64,000 nt of DNA, from the NCBI GenBank assembly GCA_028023455.1, contig JAQFVV010006221.1, forward strand, positions 5,809,011 through 5,873,010, in the 5' to 3' direction. Below the pieces are notes generated by a model. It did not search any database and was not told where the DNA came from. It saw only the letters and a program-made list of their open reading frames with translations. The number at the start of each line of letters is the position of its first letter. Position 1 is the first letter of the stretch. Shown piece by piece: positions 12,418-24,844 of this stretch. The position numbers were made by a program, and so were the translations under genes. Origin of the DNA: Epiperipatus broadwayi. Lineage: Eukaryota; Onychophora; Udeonychophora; Euonychophora; Peripatidae.

Positions 12418-12490
12418 CAGGAGTTCTCAATTTTTTTGGTCCAATACCCCTTGGCTTTTTATAAATTATCTGGCACCCTCTATTCATTGT
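12418..12490. mobile_element. Possible hAT terminal fragment
   Basis: The start CAGGAGTTCTCAATTTTTTT followed by GGTCCAATACCCCTTGG has the look of a hAT/Charlie end (CAGGGGTTCTCAA...). I could not find a matching inverted end or a target duplication, so this may be a solitary end or chance. Confidence 0.35.
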
Positions 12491-12854
12491 AATAAGAAAT
12501 AAGCAGTTGGAGAGTTATCATGCAGCACATCATGGGCATGTACAGGAAGTGCAGATGTCATGGAGGTGAGCGAGGGAGCACCAGTCTGGCAATTTCATTC
12601 TCTCTTGAATCTTAAAAGAACACATTGAGTTATCTGAACCTGCAGTAAGAAAAAAAATCTATGCAACCCCAATATGTCTGTGTCGTAAAATAGACCTGAA
12701 GTGTTGCTGATGTGGCTACAGATAATAGCAAACTGGAATAGGTGAGAAATGTTGATAACATAACTATTTTTGGAATATATTAATAACAATATACTTATTT
12801 ACCTGCTATTCATCATACTCCCTGGTCTTCAGAATAAGAACTTAATATATATAT

Positions 12855-15800
12855 ATTGTGCCATTACAATTTGGTCACTAGCCAAATTTATAGTAATGTG
12901 CATGTAGAAAAGGTCAAACAAAATCATCATCACAATTTTATATAACCATAAAGGAAGTTGTAGGGCATCCCAGTTTAAACCCTACAAGGTCCAATTTCAA
13001 AAGCTTTAAACAGAAAGAATGGGACAACAATTATATGCTTTATTTGTTTGTGTGTTGATAGAAAGGTAATACACACATTTAAACTATTTAATATTTAATT
13101 TTCTGTTAAAAAGCAAAGTTATAATGCATACATATAGGCAATGTATGTGTAAATTATTTATTTGTTTTATATTTCAAATATTAAACATTTTAATTTTCTT
13201 TAAAACTAACCTATGCTTGATCAATTCTAACATTTTTTTCTATACTTTTATTTTGCTTTTCTTTAATTATAAGTGGGATTTAAAAGTTACAGATTTAATT
13301 AAATAATTGGGTTATAATTACTAAGCTAGCAATTATAGTATTTAAGGTTAGTTTATGAATGATTTGAAAGAATGCAGGATGTGTGTACATTACATACAAA
13401 ATTTTACATTTCCTAAATATTGAAAGAAAAGGAAGTATTAAATCTGTTAAATTATTTTTTTTGTACAATTTTTTTTTGTTAAAACAGGAAATCTGTTTAA
13501 TCAGATATCGATCTTTGTAGTAAATTTTTTGTAAATGATTGTCACTTTGGAGCTATAATTTTTGAAATTGTCTTATCAAGATCTAAAGAAGGAAGCTCAA
13601 AGATTTGAAGTGTTACCTGGATGTTAAAAAGAAAGAAAAAACAAAAGAAAGGAAATAAGAATTGAGTCTATTTTTTTTTTAAAACAAAAGTGTCTGGAAA
13701 AAGGATTAAACTTTTCAGTTGAAAAATACTTTGGTTGAAAATAAATTAGAGATCTAATTAAAACAACTTTGTCCAAAAATAGCAAGTGATGCTATCTCTG
13801 ATTGGTTAAGTTAGCTAAAAATTGGATATAAAAAGCTGTCTTAGATTATTATTATGGTGATTGATTCAGATTATTAAACTATAATATTGAACGTTGAAAA
13901 TATAAGAGATGGCGGGCTAGAAAAATTATATGTATATTCCATTTGCCAGACCATCTGGGGAAGCTGCACATCACATAGGAAAGAAAAGATGTGTCTAAAT
14001 AATATTCTACACCTTTCAACTGACCAGATAAATAAGATGTTTTAATAGAAGTAAGAAAGCATTCACCTGCATTCAAAGAAGATGAATTAATCTACTGATA
14101 AATATTAATCATCAAGTCCAATTAATTGTTACAACAACTGATTTTAAACTCAAGAAAATTTACAAATGGGGAAACAACTGCTGTATTTCATCCACATGCT
14201 TGACAGGAAAAGAAGAAAAATTAATATAATGATTTCCAAATTATCCACTAACGCAAATAACCTCAATAGAGTCACCATCATCAAATAGTTATCAACCTCA
14301 AGAAAGAGATTGTTCCCAGTAAAACGGAAATGGTAGCTGAGAAATATAAGCATTATACAAGACAAGTTTGAACCCTTGGAAATTCGTCACAAGCAAAAGA
14401 TCGGTAATATGACTTTTTATATCTATTTTCTTTATGATATCAGTCTTAATAAACATTTTAGCAATAAAGTGGTATATTTGATTTAAAGAACTTTTAAAGA
14501 CTATTCAGATCAATTAAAAACAAGAATGTCTTACTAATAATAACTTTGAGCTTCATAAATGATCTTGAATGTATGAAAATTATTTGTTTATTAATTTTAC
14601 AATATTAATGTGTAAAACAATTTTTTTTATGGTGTTATGATTTTAGTTTTAACTGATATATTATTATTATTTTGGTTTTTAATAATATTTTGTTATTATG
14701 GGATAAAACACGCACATACATAATAATATTTTATATGTGTAAAATTGGGAGTGAATGTGGAATAACAAGTAGTGTTAGAATATTAGATTAGTTTGTTTCA
14801 TTAAGTATAGCATTTTTGAGGTAGAAGAGAGGGGGGAGAAATAATTTAAAACTTGTTTCTAAAACTTGCTCTTTCAATTTTACTAACATTTCTATTTATA
14901 TTCTATTTACATGTTGGATTTTAAAGTATGTGTGCCAATGAGCAGATAATATTTTTTCTTAATACTTTTCTCATGGAGTGAAAATCATGGTCAATGTGAC
15001 GTCCAACTTAATACAAAATACATTTGAAGGGAAAGGGGGAAGAATTTAAAATTAATCTGAGGATTGTAATATAATCAATTATTATTATTATTCATGTCAA
15101 TTTTCATATTTATCTAGAAATTTTTCTGTATATGTTAGAAATGTAGTAATAAATATTAGTTTGTTTTATTAAACGAGGCGTATATATTTCATTAAGTGTA
15201 GTCTTGGTTAAGTGTGATTATTCATCATCATCAATGGTTGAATATTAGTTATTTAAGATATAAGTAAATATGCTAAAATTAAGCAATAATTAGGAATCTC
15301 TTTATAAAAATTAGTTTTATGTTTAGGCTTAGTCCTAGAGCTGTAATTGAAACCCTTGTCATTACCGTTATTATTATCATCATCATCATCATCAACATTT
15401 TAATTAATGAGCTGTTTAACTGTTTAAAGGCCATAAATAAATATTGATTTTATAATATTTAGTGATCTCTTAGTATTATTATAACCACATCCCATCATCT
15501 ATTTCATGCAAGGATGAGTGAATTGCCATCCTAAATTAGTTATATATAATCTGAGCTAGTGAACTTATAAAAATATTGAAACACATTTGTTATGCTAAGA
15601 TCTGAGAAATGATTTATGTCTAATATACTCCACTTTGGTTTAAAGATGTTTTACTTTTACCTAAATATTAGTGCGTATAGTGATATGGCTCAAAAAGCAA
15701 AATCTCTCATTTTTTATTAGAAATAAAGTACCAAAAAGGGATTCAAACCCGGTACATGTAAAAGGTTATTAGATATAACCGTGTCTAGATTCAGATAATC

Positions 15801-15885
15801 TAGTGGCGCCCTGCTAGACCATATTCACTTAGTATTTGTGTAAACATGCACTTAACATCAAACCAAGAAATGAAAGTGGATAAAA
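12855..15885 (+). repeat. Left arm of a ~3-kb inverted duplication
   Basis: Blocks along this arm match 31445-34495 on the opposite strand in collinear order. Examples: 12960-13000 with 34340-34385 (ACCCTACA context), 14060-14100 with 33295-33345 (the ATTCACCTGCATT block), 14830-14870 with 32500-32530, 15030-15055 with 32285-32310, and 15735-15880 with 31470-31620. The sum of paired coordinates stays near 47,170-47,400. Divergence is substantial with many indels. No conserved frame is evident. The pair could be two copies of an unrecognised 3-kb transposon or an old inverted segmental duplication. Confidence 0.7.
15736..15836 (-). other. tRNA-like pol III box pair inside the duplicated unit
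   Basis: On the minus strand, TGGTCTAGCAGGG (A-box-like) is followed about 70 bp later by GGGTTTGAATCC (B-box-like, 15734-15749 region). The partner arm keeps the same arrangement at 31513-31605 (GGGTTTGAACC). Retention in both copies suggests an internal SINE or pol III promoter, but no mature tRNA fold was established. Confidence 0.45.
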
Positions 15886-16185
15886 CCTACTGCCTGTATA
15901 CCTGAGTTATATTTTATTGAATTATTAGTGTACTCACTTCACATGATTGCTATAATACTTGTTATTAATAATTTGCTCATAATTTGCTTATAATTCTTGA
16001 TAGTGTTATATTTTGAACCTTTACTTATGATCATTCAATGGACTACTCAGGTATGGTAATATCTTTTGAACTACTTTTATTTATGTTACAATATATACAT
16101 ATTAATATATAGATGATTTAAGATGAGTAGAAGAAACAATTTTACCAATGTGCTGACTCTCAATGTTTATAATTTTAATACTTAA

Positions 16186-17003
16186 ATAGAGGGAATTTAA
16201 ACACAGACTTTCAAGCTCCTTTCAGTCATCCACTCCATCTTATATAACCAATACACATGATCATATACATGTGAAAAAGATAAATGATCTCCAATATACA
16301 TATTTCATGCTAAATCAGATTGTCATCTTTCATATATATATATAATCAGTGCTCGATTTATATTAAGATAGCAAATCTTCAAACTTAAATGAATAGGCTT
16401 CAATCCTCTCCACTCCCCAACTTTTCGGCCATTCATATCATTGAAAATCTGAAGATGTAATATTTAAATCAATGGCAAATATTGTTGTCATACCATGTTG
16501 ACCTTAAGTCAATCTGATCCTCCATATGTAGGACCGTAATATGTCCTTTTAAATACACAGAAGGAGGATGGGCAGAATACTGGATGAACATGTAATATTT
16601 GAATATGTAATATTTAAATGAACATTTTAAGGTCCTACATGTGAGGAGTCAGATTGACTTAAAGTTAAGCATGAGTATGACAACAATATTTGGCATTATC
16701 AGGGGTTTTGAGTATTGCGTCTTTAGATTTTTAATGATATGGATGGATGAAGAATTGGAGTGTGGAGAGGATTGAAGCATGTCCATTAAAGTTTGAAGAT
16801 TTGTTATCTTAACATAAACTGAGCAATGATTATATATATATGCGTGGAAGATGATGATCTGGACTAACTGATGAGTGCTGGTTCAGCATGAAATATGAAT
16901 ATTGGAGATTATTTTTTTCACGTGTGTGGTCATGTGCATCAGTTATATAAGATGGAGTGGATGATTGAAAGGAGCTTAAAAATCTGGGTTCAAATTCACT
17001 CTA
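16186..17003. mobile_element. Foldback element, most complete copy
   Basis: The left half (16186 to about 16570) is repeated in inverted orientation to about 17003. Matching blocks include CATCCACTCCATCTTATATA (about 16230) with its inverse at about 16945, CCAATATACATATTTCATGC with its inverse at about 16890, and GTCCTACATGTGAGGAGTCA (about 16632) with its inverse at about 16520. The outer right end reads GGGTTCAAATTCACTCTATT. No coding capacity was seen. Related copies occur at 18800, 34976 and 39915. Confidence 0.75.
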
Positions 17004-18536
17004 TTTACATCTAAAGCTTAATTATATACATTATATTTGTTCAAATTTTAATATTTGTAATTGTATGCATCATTTCTGTCATTTGTAAAATCATTGGACT
17101 CCATTTGTAATTGCATTTTTATTTTTATCCTACCACTGTACTAACTGCTTTAAGAATCAGTATCCAGATATTTACTTCATTGGGTTATTCAGTTTATTGT
17201 TTCTTTGTTGCCATCCATATTTACTCTGTTTTTGGCCATTAATCTTTTTTTTTTTTACTTTTAAAATAATTTTTACATTTATTAAAAATTGTCATTTTTT
17301 ATTACTCATACCTCTTTTATCAAATCATAATGAAAAACAATTAAATATTAACACTCACTTTTTACAAATTATTCATTTTGTCAATTTGATTAGCAGTCAA
17401 TAATCTAATTGCAGGAGGAAAAAAAATTAAGTCATAAAGACAAAAAGTTAAAATTGAGTTTTGCAGTCACATATATTTCTCATTCTTGATTATGTCTTTG
17501 AAAGCTAACGTTTTTTCTCTGAGACGTTTGTATATATATATATATGCGTATTTGTATGTGAGATATAGTGTATATTTTATAGATTCAATACTACTATATT
17601 ATAATTGTAAGATTTAAATATGCATTATGATTATTTTGATTATTATTTTTTTATTCCTCAATAAACTACTATTTAAGAACTGTCATTTTAATTAAAATTG
17701 TTAATTATTTTATAATTGATCTACGAGTAATATTATTTTTATATTTATTTTTAAAAACAATATTGCCTTTTAAATTTTTTTAAAGAAAATAACAAAGGTA
17801 ATATGTAATTAATTGATTTAATCAACTCTGTTATGATCTCAGAAAAATTGGATTAATTATTGCATAGGTTAATTAGAAATGAATTACATACATTTATATA
17901 TATGTTAAGCTGTCAGCTCAATGACAGGGTTGGATTAATGCTTAAACATTTTTTTTTTTTTACTGTAGTAAACAACCCAATTTTAATTTTTGATATAATT
18001 AATTTTGGTACAGTATCCTGTAACCAATATGATACATGTAAAATTTTGCAATATTCTTTGTTGAATAGTTTATAACTGCTGTCTGATTTATTTAAAGATG
18101 AAAACAATGTATGAGTGCCACCTCAAGTTACTTATGTACTGAAGACATTCATGTTTACGTCTTCATTACCACATAAAAGTTTCTAGATTAATTATTGTGA
18201 TAATATCAATATTTCTGTGATAACCTTTTTGCAAAAGATAACTTTTTTTATTTTAATTTATAAATCCTGGTTTTTTTAAATAAATAATCTTCATAAATAT
18301 CATTTCTACATTCTGTTAATAATTACAAATTTTTTAATATTATATTTATTTGGAAACAATTCTTAATAATTTCAAAACTTGTTATTCCTTTATAAAAATA
18401 AGAATTCTATAATTCAGTTTAAGTACATTTTTCATGAAACCTTAAAAATATTAATCACTTTTACAAGATTAAATTTATATTATAATTTTCACCGTTTAGA
18501 ATAGTGTTTCTGTAATATTGTTATGTATTTATTTCC
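17004..18536. other. AT-rich stretch, no gene seen
   Basis: Short microsatellite TATATATATATATATG near 17530. No recognisable family or gene. Confidence 0.5.
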
Positions 18537-18552
18537 AAGTTAATAATTATTA

Positions 18553-18668
18553 GTCAAGCGTTGTTAGCCGAGCGGTCATAGTCGCCTTGCAGTTGGTTGC
18601 AGCGGTTATGGGTTCGCCTCCCGGCCGACGCTATGACATCCCGGCCTACGCTATGACATATGAAAAAA
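18553..18668 (+). mobile_element. SINE, intact insertion with 16-bp target duplication
   Basis: Head GTCAAGCGTTGTTAGCCGAG, A box TTAGCCGAGCGG (18564-18576), B box GGTTCGCCTCC (18611-18621), tail GCTATGACAT duplicated once, then an A-rich end. The direct repeat AAGTTAATAATTATTA flanks it (18537-18552 and 18669-18684), the mark of LINE-driven retroposition. The head resembles a Leu/Ser-type tRNA. It is the reference copy of the family also at 1861, 1974, 26975 and 54600. It does not encode protein. Confidence 0.9.
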
Positions 18669-18799
18669 AAGTTAATAATTATTATTATATATTAAATCTA
18701 TAAATCTTAAAAATATATTTTAAATCATTGTGCTAGTAAATCTTAATGTGGAGGAGAGAAAACCACACAAATGATAATAATAATAAATTTCTACTTTAA

Positions 18800-19120
18800 G
18801 TAAAATAGTATGTAGTTCTCACACAAGGTAAGCACTGATTTCTATCCACTTTGCAGAGGGATGTAGTCATAAACATATGACCAAAGACATGTGAAAAAGA
18901 TATATGATATCCAAGATGCACATTTCATGCTGAACCAGCACTCATCAGTTAGCCCAGATCACAATCTTTTAAATATATCTATTATTGTTCAGTATATATA
19001 GATAGCCAATTACTACATCTTTTTCACATCTTTGATCATATGTTTATGATTACACTCCTCTACAAGATTTTAAAAGCGGGTAGGAACTAGTCCTACCTTG
19101 TGTGAGAGTGATTTAGGAAA
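18800..19120. mobile_element. Foldback element, short variant
   Basis: CTCACACAAGGTA (about 18818) and its inverse TACCTTGTGTGAG (about 19096) bound a region with further inverted matches (CATAAACATATGACCAAAGA near 18870 with its inverse near 19035). The block CATTTCATGCTGAACCAGCA matches the interior of the copy at 16186. The ends differ from that copy, so this is a rearranged or subfamily member. Confidence 0.6.
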
Positions 19121-19124
19121 AGTT

Positions 19125-21394
19125 ACACTACAGAAATACTATTCATGATGTGGACAATCTCTTGTCTACTGAATGACTAATAAAAATTATTAGTATGTGG
19201 TTTTGTTTATTTTTTATATCATGAACGAGTTTTTCAATTTTTCTTTTCTTTATAAAATATAAATGTCCCTTTTCTATATTTTTATAATATAGTTGAAAGC
19301 ATAGATAATGTTTGATAATATATAGGTAGCCCATTTTTATTCTTAAACCATGTCCTTAAAGTAAATGCCAGGTCTGGTCTTGGGTAACCAAGAAATGCTT
19401 TTCTTGCTGGGTTTTTATCCCTCTCCCCCAGTGTCTTTTCAAAATATGATGTAATATATTGTCCTGATTCAAACTCAGTTGGCAGTTGGACACTACTGTA
19501 CTCTTTCTATTTTGAAAAAAAAAACAACAACCCATCAATTATTTTTTATTATTCTAAATACATGATGTAAAAATAGTTTGATTTTTTTATGTCTGAAAAA
19601 AAATGCTAGCTTTTATTGATCCCCCCCCCCCCCCATCATCCCATTCAAATAAAAATTCTGTCAAAACAAAAATTTGACACTTCTTTTTATATGCACATAA
19701 AAATTAACAAATGTCTGATAAAAATATATATTTTTATAAAGGTACTTTTTAACTTTTAAAGAAATAAAATTATAAATTTTAGACAAAATACATATATTTA
19801 AATATTAAAAGTATAATTGTGTAAAATCGCACAAAGATTATAGCTCCAACCTCTCTTGCTTTCTCAAAAATTTTGACAATGTCAAGAATTTTATATGTAA
19901 TAAACACCTTCTTACAAGTTTCATAATATTAATGTTAAAAATTTTTGAAGTCTTGAGCATTTCTTCTAGTTTGAAAAGGCTTAACAATCTTATCATCCAT
20001 CTTTCATATTTCATTACCTGTTTTACTTTAGCATCTTTAATCTTAATGTTTCATTATAAATTTTAGTTTCAAGACTCAGTGAGTTTTTTTTTTTTTTATT
20101 ACTTCTTATTGATTTAATATTACTATAGTAACTTTAACTTGCTCTTTATTTAGTTTTTGAAGCATTTTATTTTCAGTTTACTTTACTGGCTTTTATTTTC
20201 CTGAGTTCTATTGATCTTTTCTTTGTATTTTTCTCATATTTTTTTCTTTATAGCATAGATAGATTTTACGACATATTTTCTTTTCAGTTCGTTGATTTAT
20301 TCTTATCAGGTTTATTGATCTATATATAAATTTAATAAAACCCTTATTTTATATGTCTTTGCTTTTTCATCTTTGCTACTATCTCCATCCTTATTAATTC
20401 TGCATTCCTTTATAAGGATTCATTTATTAACTATTTCTAAATTATACACTGATATGACATCATCATTATATTTAAATTTAAAAAAATTGCTTAAAATTCA
20501 CAATTTTGAATGCATAATTCCTGAATTGGAAAGTTCATTCACTTAACCTGAACTTATATTACATGATCTTCTGAACAATTAACCATATGGTTATTTGTTA
20601 GCAATAATGTTTGATGTTTAGCAATCCTGTTACGATTTGTGATGGATATTGCATGATACCAGGCATATGTTCTTGTTACTCTTTGGGTTTTTTTATTACA
20701 TATTTTGAATTTTTTATCTCCAATTTCTGGATATTGAAACTATAACCATTCTTTATTCAGATCACTTTTAAAAAAAAAAAAAAAAAAAAACATAAGTAAA
20801 ATTTTATATACTTTTTTTGACTTTTTCTAAAATTTCTTGATAACTTTTTTTCCTTTCTTTTTTTTGGAAATAATTATGAGTAAGATTATGAACACATCTT
20901 TTGTATATTCATTATAATTAGTGATCATTATAGTCATCTTTTTATATTGGGATGGGGAAATAGTAATTCTGATGGATTTAGCAAAAACTTAGGAGGCAAT
21001 ATTTTGTCACTTATATGACCAATTCAGATTAACCTAAGACCCTTTACCATAAGTATTAATTTATTAAATAATAGCTGAATGACTAAAGATATTATATTGA
21101 CTGAGTACTATAAAAAAATTATAGGCTTATTTATAAATCATCAGCTGCCGGCAATGATTCATCAGGATTCAAGTCCTTTCTCATATGTATTGCAAGAAGA
21201 TCACAAACCACTACGATGCAAGATCCTTCAATACATGAAGAAATAATTTATCTTATTCCAAATTTTACAAATTAAAAAAAATTCAAATGAATAAACTGAA
21301 TTTGGATTGCTAATCAAAACAGATTAATAAATTTAGCACTTATATACATATATAACTATGCACACAGAGAGTGTACCAATAGCTCAAACAAGCT
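19125..21394. other. AT-rich stretch, no gene seen
   Basis: Contains a C14 run (19621-19634) and a poly-A tract near 20770-20790. Around 19960-20100 the minus strand has a weak, stop-interrupted resemblance to the connection region of a LINE, too faint to annotate. Confidence 0.45.
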
Positions 21395-21552
21395 CTTAAT
21401 GAATAAGTGTGGTATGAGAAAATATTTAAAATCTCTACCCAGAACACTCTCTCCACTGACGTAAGCCATAAGCTCCAAACCAGTTGGTCTGGAGATGAGA
21501 GTATTCTGGGTAGAGATTTTAAATATTTTTTCATACCGCACTTATTAATTAA
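21395..21552. mobile_element. Hairpin MITE next to a LINE 3' end
   Basis: Arms 21395-21444 and 21503-21552 are nearly perfect inverted repeats (core AAATCTCTACCCAGAA and inverse). The loop is about 58 bp. The right arm abuts the 3' tail of the minus-strand LINE copy that starts at about 21553. Overlapping short open frames are artefacts of the palindrome. Confidence 0.7.
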
Positions 21553-22000
21553 GATGTGATGTGATGTATTATGGCTTCTCCTTAAATGAAGTCAAGAATA
21601 TCTCAGCAATTATGTCCAGATAAACCTGTTAGCCACTTTATTTTACATTCCCCCACTCTAAATTTACCCATAATCTGCTCTATCCCATTTCCACAACATA
21701 ATCTTTGTCAACTCTATAACCTTTATATCTAAATCCCCCTTATCTTTTCCCAAACCCAGCTTAAAAACCAATAATTCACTTCCTGTATAATCACTCTTTT
21801 CATATTTATTTTTCCACAACTTCATTATATGTACCCTTTCTCTTTTCAAACATTTACATTCAATTAACAAATGCCTAATATTTTCTATTCCTTCCTTACA
21901 TAATTTACAAAATAAATCACCCATATTTTTCCATTTACATGTATATTCTTTTGTAGCTAAATATCCCATTCGAGCCTTAAACAATAAACTACTTATTGTC
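21553..22000 (-). pseudogene. 5'-truncated CR1/L2-type LINE copy (C-terminal zinc domain and 3' UTR)
   Basis: The frame from 21984 to 21664 on the minus strand encodes 106 residues almost collinear with the C-terminus of the LINE at 58443-62733. It has the metal-binding pattern CKLC...H...C, then MKLWKNKYE and GLGKDKGDLD. The 3' untranslated region also matches (GTGGCTAACAGGTTT, AAGGAGAAGCC) and ends in a short ATCACATCACATC repeat. The copy keeps only about the last 450 bp, the common outcome of aborted target-primed reverse transcription. A stop follows Y-G at the end of the frame as in the parent, so the coding part is open, but it has no reverse transcriptase and cannot function. The parent has several divergent residues, so this is not a direct recent daughter. 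Confidence 0.9.
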
Positions 22001-22016
22001 CAACTCCCAAATTAAG

Positions 22017-22905
22017 CACAACAAACAAAAAGATAATAACTCAATTTAAGTTTTGGAATCTTGAACCGAAATTTCTTGATTTTATTATCAAGATAAATCT
22101 TGATGCACTTCCCACAAAATGGTTCCTGGTGAATAGACGAGGGTTCAGCAATATTGATCCCTACTGTCAGCTATGTAGGTGTGATTCTGAAACTTTTGAT
22201 CACATCATAAATGTGTGCCCCTACTTCAGCAACATTCGTTACCTCATCCAAGCCAAATCCAAAATCAGTTATCAAATGATTACCTCCATTCAGCGCTGCA
22301 TTGGCACCAAAACTTTTGCATGGATTAGGCTTTCCACATTCCTAACATATTCCATCTGGTTAGTTCGGTGCAGGCTAGCATTTGATGGAAGTCACATAGA
22401 TGCAGTACAACATTTTATCAAAACTATAACCAGAATCAAAAAACCGAGATGAAAGCCTGTCATCACATTATGCATTCACTGAGACCTGGATGCTATTTGA
22501 GTTCCCTGCACAGACTCCATAATGGAATAAATGCATGCTAACATGCAAGAGACTTCTCCGCATTAACTACATACAACAGCATATAGGCTGGCTTCTGACA
22601 TTCACACCCATATTATTTCTAGAGGCAAATTATGCAATAACCCAAGAAAATGCATCATTACTAGCACAAACAGCTCCATAAAACACTCAAACTGTCATTC
22701 AAGATGACAGATACTCCCACTAACATTTGCCGAGACATCTGTTATCAAGTACAAGTGATTTAACTATTGAACAATTTGTTTTCTTGTGATATAACTATTG
22801 AGCAATTTGTTTTCTTGTGATATAACTATTGAATAATTTGTTTTTCTGTATGAATGTAATTTCATAGGTTTGTTAAATAAAATTTCTTGGAACAATAATA
22901 AACTA
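22017..22905 (+). pseudogene. 5'-truncated LINE of a second family (zf-RVT C-terminus and 3' UTR)
   Basis: An open frame running from about 22045 to 22452 (first Met 22129) includes LDALPTKWFLVNRRGF and then CQLC...H...C within CDSETFDHIINVC. This is the zinc-binding module found after the reverse transcriptase domain of many LINEs, where the polypeptide would bind nucleic acid. The ALPTKWFLVNRR lead-in is typical of these proteins. About 400 bp of 3' untranslated sequence follows, ending in three tandem copies of a 31-bp unit starting GTGATATAACTATTG (22757-22845). No reverse transcriptase is present upstream; the copy begins about 15 bp from the end of the minus-strand LINE fragment. Remnants with similar lead-ins are at 36080 and 57800. 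Confidence 0.8.
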
Positions 22906-23855
22906 CTTTCCTTACTATTGCATTTTTGTAACTACAAGCTTATTAAGAGTAATGTCACGTTATATATGATTTGCTTCTTTTTTTTTTAAATATATATAAC
23001 TATGTACATACAAATACACTTAAAAAAATAAGAAAATTATTCATATATATATGGTTTATATATACATATACAAATAATATTGTAATTTTAAATGCTATAT
23101 TTGTAATTAATAGTTGAATATTTATGGCTATTCATTGATATAAGTAATAAGCTAAAATAATGAAAGATATTTAGTAGACATCTGTATTTAATCACTTTGA
23201 ATGGACTTGGATTTTTAGCAAACATGAACATTTATTATAGTTTACTAAGTTACATGTGTGTATTGATGTTTTAAAGTGTCATTCTTATAAAAGATTTAGA
23301 TCTAAGAACAAAAAAAATATTGGAAATAATTTCAAAAGTTTATTATAAGCAATAAATAAATCATACTTAAAATATTTGATGAAAAGGCGAAGTTTAATTA
23401 TGAAGATATTGATATACGTTTTTTTTTAACATAAAATACTGACTAGCTTTTTCATATATACGTTAAAGAGAACTAAATTAAATAGAAGTTTTTTATTAGT
23501 ATGGTTTTAAGATTTTTGGAAAAGTTTAGAGAATAAATGAAGAATATGATTATATTTAAGTATCATTTCAGAGTGATGTGAAATTAAGTATTCAGAGTTT
23601 GAATATCATGAATATAGGATAAATATTTGTTGTTTATGTGTTTGATGAAGAAAATATATAAAAGGATATACATTGTTATAATGTTTGAAAATTAACCATC
23701 TTTAAAATTTGACATGGTCATGAAATAGAGTATGAAAAGTAAATATTTTATAAAGAAATATTTTTAAAAGAGATTTGAGGATAAATATGGCACATGACAT
23801 GGATAAAATTGTAATTTATAAAGAATATGACTCCATAGAGAGCAAGGACAAAGCT
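22906..23855. other. AT-rich stretch, no gene seen
   Basis: No recognisable coding or repeat family. Confidence 0.5.
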
Positions 23856-23867
23856 ATTGTATTTATT

Positions 23868-24022
23868 TATAAACAAGCCAAAACTCTCCATACAGTAGTG
23901 CTACCCTGTGCCAACCAAAGTAATCAATGGATGCCAGTTGACACAGGGTAGCACTACTGTATGGAGAGTTTTGCCTTGTTTATAAACAATTATGTGCTAG
24001 TATAAGAGATGGTGATCATGTG
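23868..24022. mobile_element. Hairpin-family element with 12-bp direct repeats
   Basis: The arms (about 23868-23915 and 23937-23988, core CTCCATACAGTAGTGCTACC) form an almost perfect stem with a loop of about 21 bp. An unpaired 3' extension TAAGAGATGGTGATCATGTG follows. The unit is flanked by ATTGTATTTATT on both sides (23856-23867 and 24023-24034). An asymmetric tail plus a 12-bp duplication is unusual for a simple MITE. Confidence 0.65.
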
Positions 24023-24162
24023 ATTGTATTTATTGTTAATAAACTGCAATTTATTTATGTAATGATATATTTAATAAATCTGGAATAGTATGGTAAAAAC
24101 ATCCTTGAAAAACTATTTCAAATTTTTGTATCTTAAATTGAAATACTAAATAAGTAAATTAA

Positions 24163-24212
24163 TTCAATATCATTTTCAGCCATTATCAATTCGCTGCAAG
24201 TTAAAAGTCTCT
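24163..24212 (-). pseudogene. Fragment of a LINE 3' end
   Basis: About 50 bp matching the end of the decayed LINE at 55008-55720 (shared blocks ATCATTTTCA, CCATTATCAAT, CTGCA, AAGTCTCT-like). On the minus strand the equivalent sequence in related LINEs encodes the last residues before the stop. Only the extreme 3' end is recognisable. Confidence 0.45.
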
Positions 24213-24844
24213 ACAAGTTATAATATTGTTAAAAGAATATAAAAAAATCTGAATTTATTTAAGTATTTTTGAATGCTGCTATTTTAAAAAAATAAGAATA
24301 TAATGTAAAATGAGAAAAAATAAGAGTCAAGAGTGATTAACTAACTATTTTTAGCATTTATTTTTCATACTGGCATTATGGTCTTTCATCATATGACCTA
24401 GAGACCTGGCATATGTTTGACAGCAATGCTATAGCTTAAACATAAATTCTTTAAAGTTTAGAATTGTATTCATAATAAAATATAGTTATATCAATGAAAA
24501 GGTTTTTCTCTCTCTAATTTTATGATTATTGAAATAAATCTAATTTTAAGAATAGAAATAAATTTAATTACAATAAAAAAATTCTTTAAAATATATAAAT
24601 ATTTTAATAATATGTATTTTATAATTCATTAATATTAAAATTTTAATCAAAGAATGAATATTATATTTTAGTTATGCAGAGTTAGATAAAATAGCAAGGG
24701 CATTCTGCATGTTTTGACATTATGTAACTTAAAAAAGGAAATAACATATCAATATAAATATATTTACTGAGAGAAGCTTAAGAAGGTAGTAAAGACTATT
24801 TAGCAAGAAGTTGACAGTTTTACCAACCTATGGATATCTTAGGG

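Noticed and set aside
19960-20100. Minus-strand LINE connection-domain relic
   Set aside because: The resemblance is too weak and stop-ridden to support.
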